Shown here: positions 11,661 to 21,049 of the stretch, piece by piece
How positions within the stretch are numbered: position 1 is the stretch's first letter
How the letters are laid out: the number at the start of each line of letters is the position of its first letter
Assembly: GCF_034190915.1 (NCBI RefSeq)
Contig: NW_026947486.1
Coordinates: forward strand, 20,610,001-20,674,000
From: Cavia porcellus
Lineage: Eukaryota; Chordata; Mammalia; Rodentia; Caviidae
Length of the DNA: 64,000 nt
Reading direction: 5' to 3'
Position numbers and translations under genes: made by a program
Notes under the pieces: model-generated
Told to the model about the DNA's origin: nothing
Databases searched by the model: none
The model's input: the letters and a program-made list of their open reading frames with translations, nothing else

Positions 11661-12350
11661 GATGTTGGTATTTTGATCATGATTGCAATAAATCTGTATA
11701 ACAGTTTTGGAAGTATGGCGATTTTCACTATATTGGTTCTGCCTATCCAAGAACAAGGGATATCTTTCCATTTTCTGATATTCTTTTCAATCTCATTTTT
11801 CAGACTGCTGTAGTTTTCAATGTAAAGTTCTCTTATTTGCCCTAAGGAATGCTGGCATTGTTATTTAATGTAAAATCTGTATAATTTCTTCTTTAATTTC
11901 ATCTGTGACCTATTGGTTGTTCAGGAGGGTATTATTTAATCTCCATATGTTTATGTAGTTTTTGTGGATTATTTTGCCATTTACTTTCAATTTTATTGCA
12001 CTACAAACTTATAAAATACCTGGGAGAATTTCAATTTCTTCACAGTAGTTAATTATATTCTATGTGCTAGTATGTGGTCTATTTTGTAGAAAGTCCCATG
12101 TGCTGCTGAGAAGAGTGTATATTTTGCTGTTAGATGAAACACTCTGTTGATATCTACTAAGTTCATTTGTTCAAAGGTTTGGTTTTGCTCTGATATTTTT
12201 TGTTGATATTTTGTCTAGTTGATTTGCCTATCTGCAGTATTGGGATGTTGAGGTTTTTCATTACAACTGTAATAGTGCTTATCTGATTTTTCAAATCTAT
12301 GAGTGTTTGTTTTATATAGTTGAGTGTGCCAGTATGTAGTGCACGTATAT
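11661..12350 (-). mobile_element. Older L1, minus strand, continuation (ORF2)
   Basis: It continues the L1 left at 10355. Near 11840-11880 it jumps from RT sequence to the linker behind the endonuclease, so the RT core has been deleted. It then runs into endonuclease-region sequence. Similarity fades after about 12350. Confidence 0.7.
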
Positions 12351-12509
12351 GTATGATTAGTCTTGCAAACAGAAACCTTATTCTTCATCTCTTTTGTGTC
12401 TCAGGGCTTGATTTGGGATGCTTTTCCAATTTTTCACTTTCCCTTTTGGGACCAGTATTACTCTCTGAACCTCTAGTTTTACCTCCTCACTCTATGATAA
12501 CTTCTATGG

Positions 12510-12775
12510 TTTAGCTATGGTTTGGTATCCAAAGGCTCATGTCCTGGAAGCTCAGTGTTGCAGTATTGAGTATTTCCCAATATGATTCAGTAATGAGGGC
12601 TCCGTCCTCATGAAAGAATTCACACTGCCTCATGAGAGTGTGACTGGATTAGTTTTCACTAGAGCAGGTTGTTATAGAGCAAGGATATCCCCACACACTT
12701 GTTCCTTTTGCATGCAGCAAGTTCTTTTTCCATTCTGTACCATGTTGTGGCACAGGGGCCCTGTTTTATTCCGGA
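12510..12775 (+). mobile_element. MaLR-type LTR fragment
   Basis: The order of short blocks resembles mammalian MaLR (MST/MLT1-like) LTRs: CTATGGTTTGG, then GGCTCATGTCCTGGAAGCT, CAGTATTGAG, CCTCATGA and a GAGAGTGTGACTGGATTAG-like stretch. The 3' half, with polyadenylation signal and CA end, is not recognisable. No duplication was found. Confidence 0.5.
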
Positions 12776-13226
12776 TTTGAAAGCAAGTGAATTTAATACA
12801 AGATGCATGATTTATAGGATTATTTTATAACATTTTCCCAAAAAACTCAAATACAGAGGCTTATGAGAGATCTATTTCCAAAGAATCCAGCTGAAGGTCT
12901 AGATCCCATGGCCCTGCATGAGACAGCTGAAGGCCCAGAGTGCATGACAGTGTCTCATGCAAGTCTGTATCAAGGATCTATACTGGGAAGGACGGTGGTG
13001 GAAGGTAGACAGTCTTCACCTGTAGGGTAAAGGGTTTGTGGCAGCAGGTTGAGGGATCTGCACTGGAGCCAGGAAGTAATGCTCAAGGCAAAGACCAGTG
13101 CTTCCCTGAAGAGAGCAGTAGTCATTCTCAGCAACAGTGAAAACCAGAGTTCCTCTGATGATGAGGGCAAATGAGATTGTATCAGAAAAACCAGCGACAA
13201 TAATGCTTCTCTAGGAAAATCAACAG
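12776..13226. other. Unassigned sequence before HAL1
   Basis: Medium GC, no long frame that I trust and no recognised family. It contains a repeated phrase (CAGCTGAAGG near 12890 and 12927). It ends where HAL1 ORF1 sequence starts abruptly. Confidence 0.35.
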
Positions 13227-13794
13227 CATGACAAGAGAATCTATAACTTGAGAATAAAGAATGTGAATGAAGAAGCAGGGGTACAAATAAAGGAACTATA
13301 AAGGCTATTCACAGAAATAATTAAGGAAAACTTCCCCAAACATAGGAAAAGGAAATGATATTCAGATGTATGAGGCATACAGAACTCCAGCCACCTAAAA
13401 CCAAAACACAGCTACACCCAGGCATATAATAATCAAGATCCCAGAAATTCAGTATAAGAACAGAATATTAAAAGCTGTTAGAGACAAGAAACAGATAACC
13501 TATAAAGGAAGGCCCATCAGAATAATGGCAGACTTCTTGACACAAACCATCAAGTCAAGAAGAGCCTGGAGTGAAATATTCCAAGCCCTGAAAGAAAATA
13601 ATCTCCAGCCCAGATTGATATACACTGATAAACTGTCTCTAGAAATTAATGGAGAAACAAGATGCTTCCAAGACAAAGAAGAACTTGGGAAATTTACAAC
13701 CACCAACCCAACTCTACAGAGAATACTACAGAACATTCTGGAGAGAGAGAAAAGTACTAGGATTCCAGGAATAGCGGCAGAGAGGCCTCAATGA
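13227..13794 (+). pseudogene. HAL1 ORF1 C-terminal half, disabled
   Basis: RRM end and C-terminal domain are readable (KSRRAWSEIFQALKENNLQP, the RYPA-like YTDKLSLEING, and the final AAERPQ). Two stop codons lie inside: TAA at 13299-13301, where the intact copy has CAA, and TAA at 13396-13398, where it has TAC. Both stops also occur at the homologous places in the copy at 55852-59418. Confidence 0.85.
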
Positions 13795-13869
13795 ATGGAG
13801 CAGAAAACAGAATGAAGAAGACAAGCAGACAAGTGATGGCAAAAAAGAGCATAACAGAAATGAGGAATA

Positions 13870-14110
13870 GAATGTTGGTTATAATCACTAATATAGATGG
13901 CCTTGATACCCTAAATTAAAAAAAAGAACCACATCACACATGGAGTTAAGTAGGAGGTAGGGTCAACCAAGATGCTATTTATAGGAAATATAATTAACAT
14001 GAAAAAGAGTACATGGACTGAAAATCAAATATGAGAAAACAATGCTCTATGTGACAGAGAACCAGAGAGTAATAGGGGCAAGTAGACCAGTATTTGTGGA
14101 TAGGTTGGAA
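13870..14110 (+). pseudogene. Remnant of L1 ORF2 N-terminus inside HAL1
   Basis: The stretch ATAATCACTAATATAGATGG matches in order the start of L1 ORF2 at 23415-23445, which encodes ITINVNGLN. A later TGGACTGAAAATCAAA... ACAATGCT stretch matches the ORF2 RLKVKGWKTIL region. Everything after this is missing up to the 3' UTR. It shows that this HAL1 subfamily arose from a full L1 by deletion inside ORF2. Confidence 0.6.
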
Positions 14111-15015
14111 AGACAGGCTTCCATAGGTAAAGAAATACAATTAGAGATCAAGTCCAGGAGAGAGAAGGTTTGGAACCACTTAGGTAAGTAGCAGTCCCCC
14201 CCCCCAATTTAAAACCAAGGATCTTGGTCAGACCCAAAATTGCACAGTGTACCCTGGGGAAGTGAAAGAGGAGGGAAAGTCTTAAAAAATATGGCAGAAG
14301 ATATTGTTAATAGTATATCAGGATTTAAAACCTACATTACTTGTACCACTCTGCTTAGATTTTATTCTGTCCCAGTTTGTCTACTCGCATTAGATTTGAG
14401 GGCATAGACAGCTATCCCAAAAATATCAGGCTATAGCACAATAATCATCTTTAATTTCCTACTAACTTTATCTGGAGCCCTGTATGACTTATACTGTTTT
14501 ATCATGACTGATCTTAGTTAAATCTGGTTTGTTTGATTGCTGCTTGGTATCAATAGATTTTATTCAAAACTGATATGATTGATAGTATCAAGTCTGAGAA
14601 TATAGGCAACTACACTGAAGATGACAAGACTCTATGATACACATTCTGGTTTGATAACTGCCTGCTTTTGAAGATTTATACTATATACAATGTTTTGTTT
14701 TTATTAATATTATTAATACAGTTTTATGAATACTGATATATTCAATCATACTGTGTCTGATGATACAGCCAATTCTATTGGAGATAAGAGACAACACAGG
14801 AACCATGATAGAACTCTTTGTACAATGGTCTTACATGTTTGTTTTGTTTCATGTGTTTATAGGAATATGTTTTGTTTTGCCTTTATTTGTTTTGTTTCTC
14901 TCCCTAATATAGAAAGGATAGAAATACATGTTAAGACTCATGCATGTGTAGAATCTATAAAGAGTTTATGAGAACTGGTCTTATGACACATGATGAAATT
15001 AACAAATTCTTTGAT

Positions 15016-15796
15016 GAAAAAGAGACACTAAAGTACCCAGTGTTGATCCTGGAATGTCATAATATGACACCCAACAATAGTATTATTCTTTGTTCAGAGT
15101 GATATTAGCCTGCTTGGGTTTGTTCAATCTCAACATAATTGCATGTATGTTTAAGTATATAGGGTTGATAACCATATTTCTATGTTTTTGTTGGATAGTT
15201 GAACAGAACTGGTTGCAGTCTCACTGTTTGAATCCCCACTTTATATGCTCCACTTTAGTATTTTGAATAACTATTTGTAAGAGGAAAATCTGTAATCATC
15301 AACTAGTGATTTCTTACTGTTTGTTTTTTTCTTTGAAAGTATGTATTGTTTCTGCCCATTTTCTGTTTTGTTTAGTCTTTCCTTGGATAATATTTAAAAA
15401 GAAAAAAGAGACACTACAGTTTCAAGTGTTGATCCTGGATTGTCATGATGTGAAATCCAGCAATACTACTATTCTTTGTTCAGAGTGATTTTAGCTGATT
15501 TGGTTTGTTTAATCCCAACATAATTGAAGACATGGACAACTGCATGTATATTTAAGTGTATACGATTGACAACCATATTACTATGTTTTTGTTGGATAGT
15601 TGAACAGAATTGTTTGCAGTCTCGCTGTTTGAATTCCCACTTTATATGTTCCACTTTTGTATCTTGAACAACTATTTGTAAGAGGACAATATGTAACCAT
15701 GAACTAGTTATTTCTTGCTGCTTATTTTTTCTTTGAACATATGTATATTTCTACCCATTTTCTGTTTTGTTTAGTCTTTCTTTAAAGAAGAAAAAA
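15016..15796 (+). repeat. Tandem duplication of the HAL1 3' end (2 x ~390 bp)
   Basis: The segment starting GAAAAAGAGACACTA at 15016 recurs at about 15402, and both copies run through the terminal block to an A-rich tail. The homologous element at 55852-59418 has one copy only. The two units differ by scattered substitutions. Confidence 0.75.
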
Positions 15797-15843
15797 ACCC
15801 AATAATAACTGGTAAAAAACCAAATTTTAAACGTAATGAAAGA
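15797..15843 (+). mobile_element. Nest layer 1 (outermost L1), left remnant
   Basis: In the right frame this short piece reads VKNQILNVMKEML, matching L1 ORF1 VKEEMLKVMKEML seen at 16540-16580. It therefore is the left part of the ORF1 that continues at 30497. It ends in TAATGAAAGA (15834-15843), which is repeated at 30497-30506 as the target duplication of the next layer. Confidence 0.65.
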
Positions 15844-16340
15844 GACCTGCCCAGCTTCCAGCCACGCTAGACTGGGCTCTGCAGGTTTTGAGGTCTGGCT
15901 GGACCATGCTCAGTGACCTTCTTTCAATCTGGGGAACTGGGGCTGTACGAGGTGAGTTCCAGCACACCAGTGCGGGCCCTGGGAGAGTTTAAGATCATCA
16001 CTCCCAGCAGTCAAGTGCCTTCCCAGTTTCCAGCCACACTAGACTAGGCTTGGGAGGTTTTGTGGCCTGACTAGACAATGCCCAGCTACCTTCTTCCATC
16101 TGGAGAGCTAAGGGCACATGAAGTGAGTTCCAGTGCATAGGTGCTTGCCTTGGGAGAGCTTTGGAACATCGCTCACAGTAGTTAGTAGCCCTCTCATCTT
16201 CCTGGAACACCAGAGGTGGCACAGGAAGTCCTGTCGGCCTGACTGGATCACACTCAGCAACCTCCATTCAGTCCCAGGAGCCAAGGGTATAGGAGGTGAT
16301 TTCTAGCACACCCAGGGAAAGCTTTGGAACATCACTTGGA
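15844..16340 (+). promoter_or_regulatory. L1 5' UTR built of ~172-bp monomers
   Basis: Nearly three tandem units. The CCAGCCAC anchors lie at 15858 and 16030, and the GTCTGGCTGG / GCCTGACTAG / GCCTGACTGG anchors at 15893, 16065 and 16237. All spacings are 172 bp. Each unit carries a GGGAGAG...ATCACT-like block. Tandem promoter monomers are known in mouse L1; these units are a different sequence. Promoter function is inferred. Confidence 0.7.
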
Positions 16341-16359
16341 ACATGGAAATATAGGAAAT

Positions 16360-17202
16360 TGACAAGATGAAAGACCAAAATGCAGTCTCAAACCTCCATC
16401 CTATCCCAAGAGAGCCTGGAAGCCAGGTACATAGAAGAAAATATATGCTATTCACTTGAAATACCTGAAATAATAGCACCTGAAATAAAGAAGCAATTCT
16501 GAGAAGCTTTAAAGGAATTCAAATTAGAAATAATCTCCCAGGTAAAAGAAGAAATGCTAAAAGTAATGAAAGAAATGCTGAACACATCTAAAGAAGACAC
16601 AGTTAAAAAATTGAGGAACAAAGCAAATGATTTGTTCATTTACAGGAAATCCATTGAAAGTTGTCAAAACTGCCTCAACAAAAGTGAAGATAGAATTTCA
16701 GACCTCGAAGGCAAGATTGCAGCTAGGGAACAGGAAAGGAAAGATATTTTAAAAATAACAAGGAATCAGGAAATAACAATTCAACAGCTGTAAGATGATG
16801 CAAACAAAAATAACAAGATTGATAGGGATAAATGAAAAAGAAGGGGACAACAAAAAGGATATCAAGAGGATATTTACAGAAGTAATAGCTGAAAATTTCC
16901 CAATCATGAGAATGGAAACTGAGATACAGATAAGAGAAGCACACAGAATATATTTAAGTAAATGCAAAAGAGTGGAAATTATTCCATGCATGTTACTAGA
17001 TCATAGCACCATGAAACTAGAAATTAATGATAAACGATACTGCAAAAATCCCACAAACACATGGAAACTGAGTAACACACTCTTGAGTAATCAGTGGATC
17101 ACAGGGGAAAAGAAAGAAGAAATTAACCAATACCTACAAGCAAATGAAAATACAAATACAACTTACTGGAATCTGTGGGATACAATAAAAGCTGTTCTCT
17201 GA
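16360..17202 (+). pseudogene. L1 ORF1 fused in frame to ORF2
   Basis: ORF1 coiled coil (stop-containing) leads into a 135-codon open stretch at 16795-17202. Its first half is ORF1 RRM (GDNKKDIKRIFTEVIAENFP). At QIREAHRIYLSKCKR it passes without a frame break into ORF2 behind the endonuclease (LDHSTMKLEINDKRYCKN). The joint has a ~9-bp GC-CACAGAA-like homology between the two ORFs. The ORF1 C-terminal domain, the ORF1/ORF2 spacer and most of the endonuclease are lost, about 1.1 kb against the layer-3 L1. The original ATG appears to be TTG. Confidence 0.75.
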
Positions 17203-17219
17203 GGAAATTTTATTGCACT

Positions 17220-18231
17220 GAGTTCCCATACCAGGAAAACTGCATGAACACAAACAACCTGATGCTACACCTCAACTGTCTAGAAAAAGAAGAGCAAGTC
17301 AAGTCCAAAGCCAAAAGAAGGGAGGAAAGTATAAAAATCAGAGCATAAATTAACCCAATAGAGACTAGGAAAACAACCCAAAGAATCAATGAATCAAAGA
17401 GTTGGTTCTTTGAAAGAATAAATAAAGTTGATAAGTCCATAGCCAATTTTCTTTAAAAAAAAAAAGGAAAGAAAAAGTTCTAATTCATGCTATATGGAAT
17501 AAAAAAGGTGAAATCACTACAGACTCTGTGGAAATCTAGAAGATCATCAACACCTATGTCAAAAACCTGTACTCACATAGGTTTGATAATACAGAACAAA
17601 TGGACAGATTCCTAGACACATATGAAGTACCAAATCTGGGTCAAGAAGAGGTAAAATTGCTGAATAACCCAATTTCTATTAATGAAATTGAAAGTATAAT
17701 TAAGTCCCTACCTACAGAGAAGAGCCCAGGCCCACAGAAATTCACTGCAGAATTCTACAATAAATACAAAGAAATTCTACAAGAAATACAAAGAACTACA
17801 TAGTGATGACACTCCTCAAACTCTTCAATAAAATCAAGAGGGAAGCAATTCTTCCTAAGTCATTCCTGGAAGCAAATATTACTCTAGTACCAAAACCTGA
17901 GAAAGACCCAACTAAAAAAGAGAACTACAGGACAATCTCCTCAATGAACACAGATGCAAAAATCCTCAATAAAATATTGGCAAATAGGATGCAGCAAATC
18001 AAGAAGATTATACACCACAACCAAGAGGGATCCCAGGAATACAGGGAAGGTTCAACATATGTAGATCAATAAATGTAATCCATCATATCAATAGAGCCAA
18101 AAGGAAGAATCACATGATCATTTCTATAGATGCAGCAAAACATTTTGATAAGGTCCAACACTCATGATAAGAACCTTACAGAAAATTGGAATAGATGGTT
18201 TTTACCTCAATCTGATAAAAGGCCATCTATG

Positions 18232-18262
<31 letters not shown>

Positions 18263-18663
18263 AGCAAGCCTCATATTAAATGGCCAAAAACAGATGGCCT
18301 TTACCTTAAAATCAGGCACAGGTCAAGGATGTCCCTTTTACTACTACTATTCAACATAGTATTGGAAATAAGAGCCAGAGCAATTAGACAAGAGAGAGAA
18401 ATAAAAGGGTTAAAGATAGGAAAAGAGGAAGTTAAATTATTATTTGCAGATGACATGATATTCTACATAGAAGACCCCCAAATTCCATTGAAAGACTCCT
18501 AAATATAACAAATGAATTTAACAATGTACCTGGATACAAAGTCAATACTCAAAATCAATAGCATTTCTATACACTAACAACAAAATCACTGACAGAAAAA
18601 TAAGAGAAGCCACACCCTTCACACTAGCATCTAAAAAAATGAAATACTTAGGAATTAATCTCA
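17220..18663 (+). pseudogene. L1 ORF2 (RT part), disabled
   Basis: Frames 17600-17803 and 17803-18072 overlap after a frameshift ([20 protein letters not shown], then [20 protein letters not shown]). The RT catalytic box FADD is preserved at 18443-18454, in contrast to two other copies in the window. Small indels break the rest. The insertion of layer 3 at 18663 separates the thumb and C-terminal region, which are at 28455-29755. Confidence 0.85.
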
Positions 18664-19201
18664 AGAGGAAGGGCTAGGTGGATCTGGGGCGCCTGCATCC
18701 GCATCCCCGTGTGTCTGGAGGACTGTGGATATCTCAGCAAGCAGGGGAGCATCGCAGGTTCCAGAGGTCCCACAGCCTGTGGTAAGTGCTCAGTGCACTC
18801 TGCCCAAAGCCAAGACTGTTCGGGACCCTCCAGGCTTCCGGGTGCAGTGAAGTGGATAAGTGGGTTTGAGGAATCTACATCCGTCTCCCCGTTCCAGCTG
18901 CGCTTGGAGACCTGTGGCGCTTCCAACAAGCAGGTGGGCGCACAGTGTCCCTGAAGCCCAGCTTATCTGGAACTATGGAGTTCTAAACAGGCAGAAGAGG
19001 GACATTGGTTCTACAGGCCCAGTGGCTTGGGGAGACTCTACAGGCCCAGAGTCTCAGGAGCTGTGAACATAGAAGGGGATTTCCAAAAGACCCTGAGGAA
19101 GATTTCAAATAACACTTGAAACACAGAAATATAGGAAAATGACAAAACGAAAGACCAAATAACCTCAAACCACCAGCCCATCTTAAGAAACCCTAGGAGC
19201 A
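18664..19201 (+). mobile_element. Nest layer 3: near full-length L1, left part (5' UTR and ORF1 start)
   Basis: It begins directly after a 14-bp duplication, AGGAATTAATYTCA (18650-18663 and 28441-28454, one mismatch). The GC-rich 5' UTR holds two units about 187 bp apart (CTGTGGATATCTCAGCAAGCAGG near 18725 against CTGTGGCGCTTCCAACAAGCAGG near 18910 in equivalent position) plus a partial third. ORF1 begins at 19132 but is soon stopped. The HAL1 of layer 4 interrupts it at 19202. Without the insertions the L1 is about 6.5 kb. Confidence 0.85.
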
Positions 19202-19934
19202 GGACTCTGGAGAACATGGCGGACAGACAACAGCAACTACTGAACGCTCTCTAAAGGCTCGGCTCAGAGGCCAGGAATGATGCGGACTAAGGAGATACGA
19301 ACCAGTAGAGATATGCTCTGCTGACTCAGGAACAAACTGGGCTGAGAGAATCCAACTTGGAATACAGTCCTGGCGCTAAAATAGGAACAGAAAAATCTCG
19401 GTGTGGAGGCTCGACTCCGCGCCATTGGAAACCGCGGTTTGGATTTCCCGCCGCGCGGCGGCCGGCTACCTCCACAGCGGCTCAGCAAGGAGAGACGCGA
19501 CCGCCGAGCTCGGGAACGGAGTCGGAAACGCGACGGACAGGAAGGAAGGCTGACTGGAGGCGAGGTGAGCGAGGAACTGACTCCCTACCGCAGTCTGACT
19601 CCAGCGGAGGATTTTCTGGGCGCGGGCAGTCCTGTAAGAGCAGGGCGCGGCGGCAACTGCAGCCGCACGGTTCCCTCTCGGACGGGATTGGTGAAAGGTG
19701 CCTGGCCGGAGGGACGCTGCTCGCGGACCCCCTAGGCTGGCCTAGCCCAGATCCCAGAGCCTGATGGTGGCCCGGAGGAGCGACCGACTTCCGCGTAGGC
19801 TGCCTCCTCCGCAACTCCCTGGGGCGCAGCAGTGAGCTGGAACAACTAGCCAGCGCAATTCGATCAAGCTGTAGCTGACAGGCAGGGAAGCCGGGCCTCC
19901 TGTGTAAGATTACATTTCATAAGGAACAGAAAAT
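19202..19934 (+). promoter_or_regulatory. HAL1 5' UTR, CpG-rich promoter region
   Basis: It starts GGACTCTGGAGAACATGGCG, which contains a YY1-like motif (19213-19222). The middle (about 19395-19720) is strongly CpG-rich, unlike anything else in the window, and is the kind of sequence that is methylated and lost by decay in older copies. Homologous but CpG-poor 5' UTRs lie at 7155-7901, 10926-11660, 55852-56626 and 63775-64000. Promoter activity is inferred from analogy with L1 5' UTRs. Confidence 0.65.
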
Positions 19935-20987
19935 ATGGGGAAGGGAAGCAACAAAAAAGGCTCCTCGACCCCCAATCCTGAGAATCAGGCAATAGTGGAC
20001 ACTGTACCAATATACATTAAGCGCCATTTAGAGAGCCTCATAGACCAATTCAGGAATGAAGTTATCAATGACCTGAAGCTAGAAGTATGCAGAATAGTTA
20101 GAGAAATGCTAAGCACCACCCAGGAAAAAGCAGATGGTGGAGTGGAAGAACAGAAAAAGAGGGGAGAATTGCTTGATGGAGAAAACAGAGAAAGCATGGA
20201 GTATGTGAAGCAGGTGCAAAGGGACTATCAAGAAATCAAGAAGTCTACCCAAGACTGGCATAACAGCTTGAAAGAAACTAAGGACAGACTATCTGAATTG
20301 GAGGGCAGACTTGAAACATGGGAGAATGAAATGAAAAACTTCTTAAAAATAACAAAGAAACACACAGCAATAATACAAAGACAAGAAGATGATAAGAGGA
20401 GCCATAACTTAAGGATTAAGAACATAAAAGAAGAAGTAGGGACACAAACAAGTGAACTACAAAAGCTACTCACAGAAATAATCCAGGAGAATTTTCCTAA
20501 TTTAGCAAAAGGTAAAGATACTCAAATGTATGAGGCATACAGGACCCCAGCTACCTACAACCCTAACAGAGAAACACCCAGACATATAATAATAAAAATT
20601 CCAGAAATTCAATACAAGAACAGAATATTAAAAGCTGTAAGAGACAAGAAACAGATCACTTACAAGGGAAGACCCATCAAAATTACAGCAGATTTCTCTT
20701 CACAAACCATCAAATCACGAAGAGCATGGGGAGAAATAATTCAAGCTTTGAAAGATAATAATCTACAGCCAAGATTGAGATATCCTGCACAACTGTCCCT
20801 GGAAATTGATGGAAAAACGAGGTGCTTCCAAGATAAAGAGGAACTGGGGGAATTTGCAACCACCAATTCAACCCTACAGAAAGTATTGCAGGATATTCTA
20901 AAAAAAGAAAAATACAAAGAACCCAGAAATAGGGGCGGGGAGGCCACAACGAATAGAGCAGAGAACAAAACGAAGAAGACAAACTGA
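19935..20987 (+). CDS. HAL1 ORF1 protein (L1 ORF1p-like RNA-binding protein)
   Basis: Intact 350-codon frame. The predicted protein is an L1 ORF1p homologue: basic N-terminal tail (residues 1-25), heptad-rich coiled coil for trimerisation (about 30-155), RRM (about 157-252, with LRIKNI and the conserved RHIIIKIPEIQ strand) and C-terminal domain (about 253-325, with SRRAW at 261-265 and LQPRLRYPAQLSLEI). L1 ORF1p binds its own RNA in a cytoplasmic RNP and acts as a nucleic-acid chaperone during retrotransposition. The ATG has A at -3 and G at +4. The last ~20 residues are in a shifted frame: relatives end in RPQ, while this copy reads on to ENKTKKTN. No ORF2 follows, so a reverse transcriptase must come from elsewhere. 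Confidence 0.92.
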   Translation: MGKGSNKKGSSTPNPENQAIVDTVPIYIKRHLESLIDQFRNEVINDLKLEVCRIVREMLSTTQEKADGGVEEQKKRGELLDGENRESMEYVKQVQRDYQEIKKSTQDWHNSLKETKDRLSELEGRLETWENEMKNFLKITKKHTAIIQRQEDDKRSHNLRIKNIKEEVGTQTSELQKLLTEIIQENFPNLAKGKDTQMYEAYRTPATYNPNRETPRHIIIKIPEIQYKNRILKAVRDKKQITYKGRPIKITADFSSQTIKSRRAWGEIIQALKDNNLQPRLRYPAQLSLEIDGKTRCFQDKEELGEFATTNSTLQKVLQDILKKEKYKEPRNRGGEATTNRAENKTKKTN

Positions 20988-21049
20988 CAGCTACTGACAG
21001 AAAAAGAGCTCAACAGAAATGAGACAGAGAAGATTGGATGATAGGAACA

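Larger units (their letters stand above)
13227..15796 (+). mobile_element. 5'-truncated HAL1-like element
   Basis: It starts inside ORF1, just before the RRM, and continues through the ORF1 end, scraps of ORF2 (about 13870-14110), a C-run near 14195 and the tandem-unit 3' UTR. It is closely similar to 57125-59418 throughout. Its last ~390 bp are present twice in tandem. The left flank is unrelated to the flank of the other copy, so this is a separate insertion of the same subfamily. No clear target duplication. Confidence 0.8.
15844..18663 (+). mobile_element. Nest layer 2: L1 with internal deletion, left part
   Basis: It holds a monomeric 5' UTR (15844-16340), ORF1, a direct jump from ORF1 into ORF2, and ORF2 through the RT. 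It is cut at 18663 by layer 3 and continues at 28455-30496. A 10-bp duplication, TAATGAAAGA, flanks the whole layer (15834-15843 and 30497-30506). Confidence 0.8.

Noticed and set aside
10964..11676. Plus-strand open stretches of 69 and 124 codons
   Set aside because: Also antisense to a HAL1 5' UTR, homologous to the stretch at 7173-7731, and not conserved in reading between the two copies.
19357..19814. Three overlapping frames of 110-135 codons in the CpG-rich 5' UTR
   Set aside because: High GC lowers stop frequency; frames on both strands are open at once and precede ORF1 without a plausible product.
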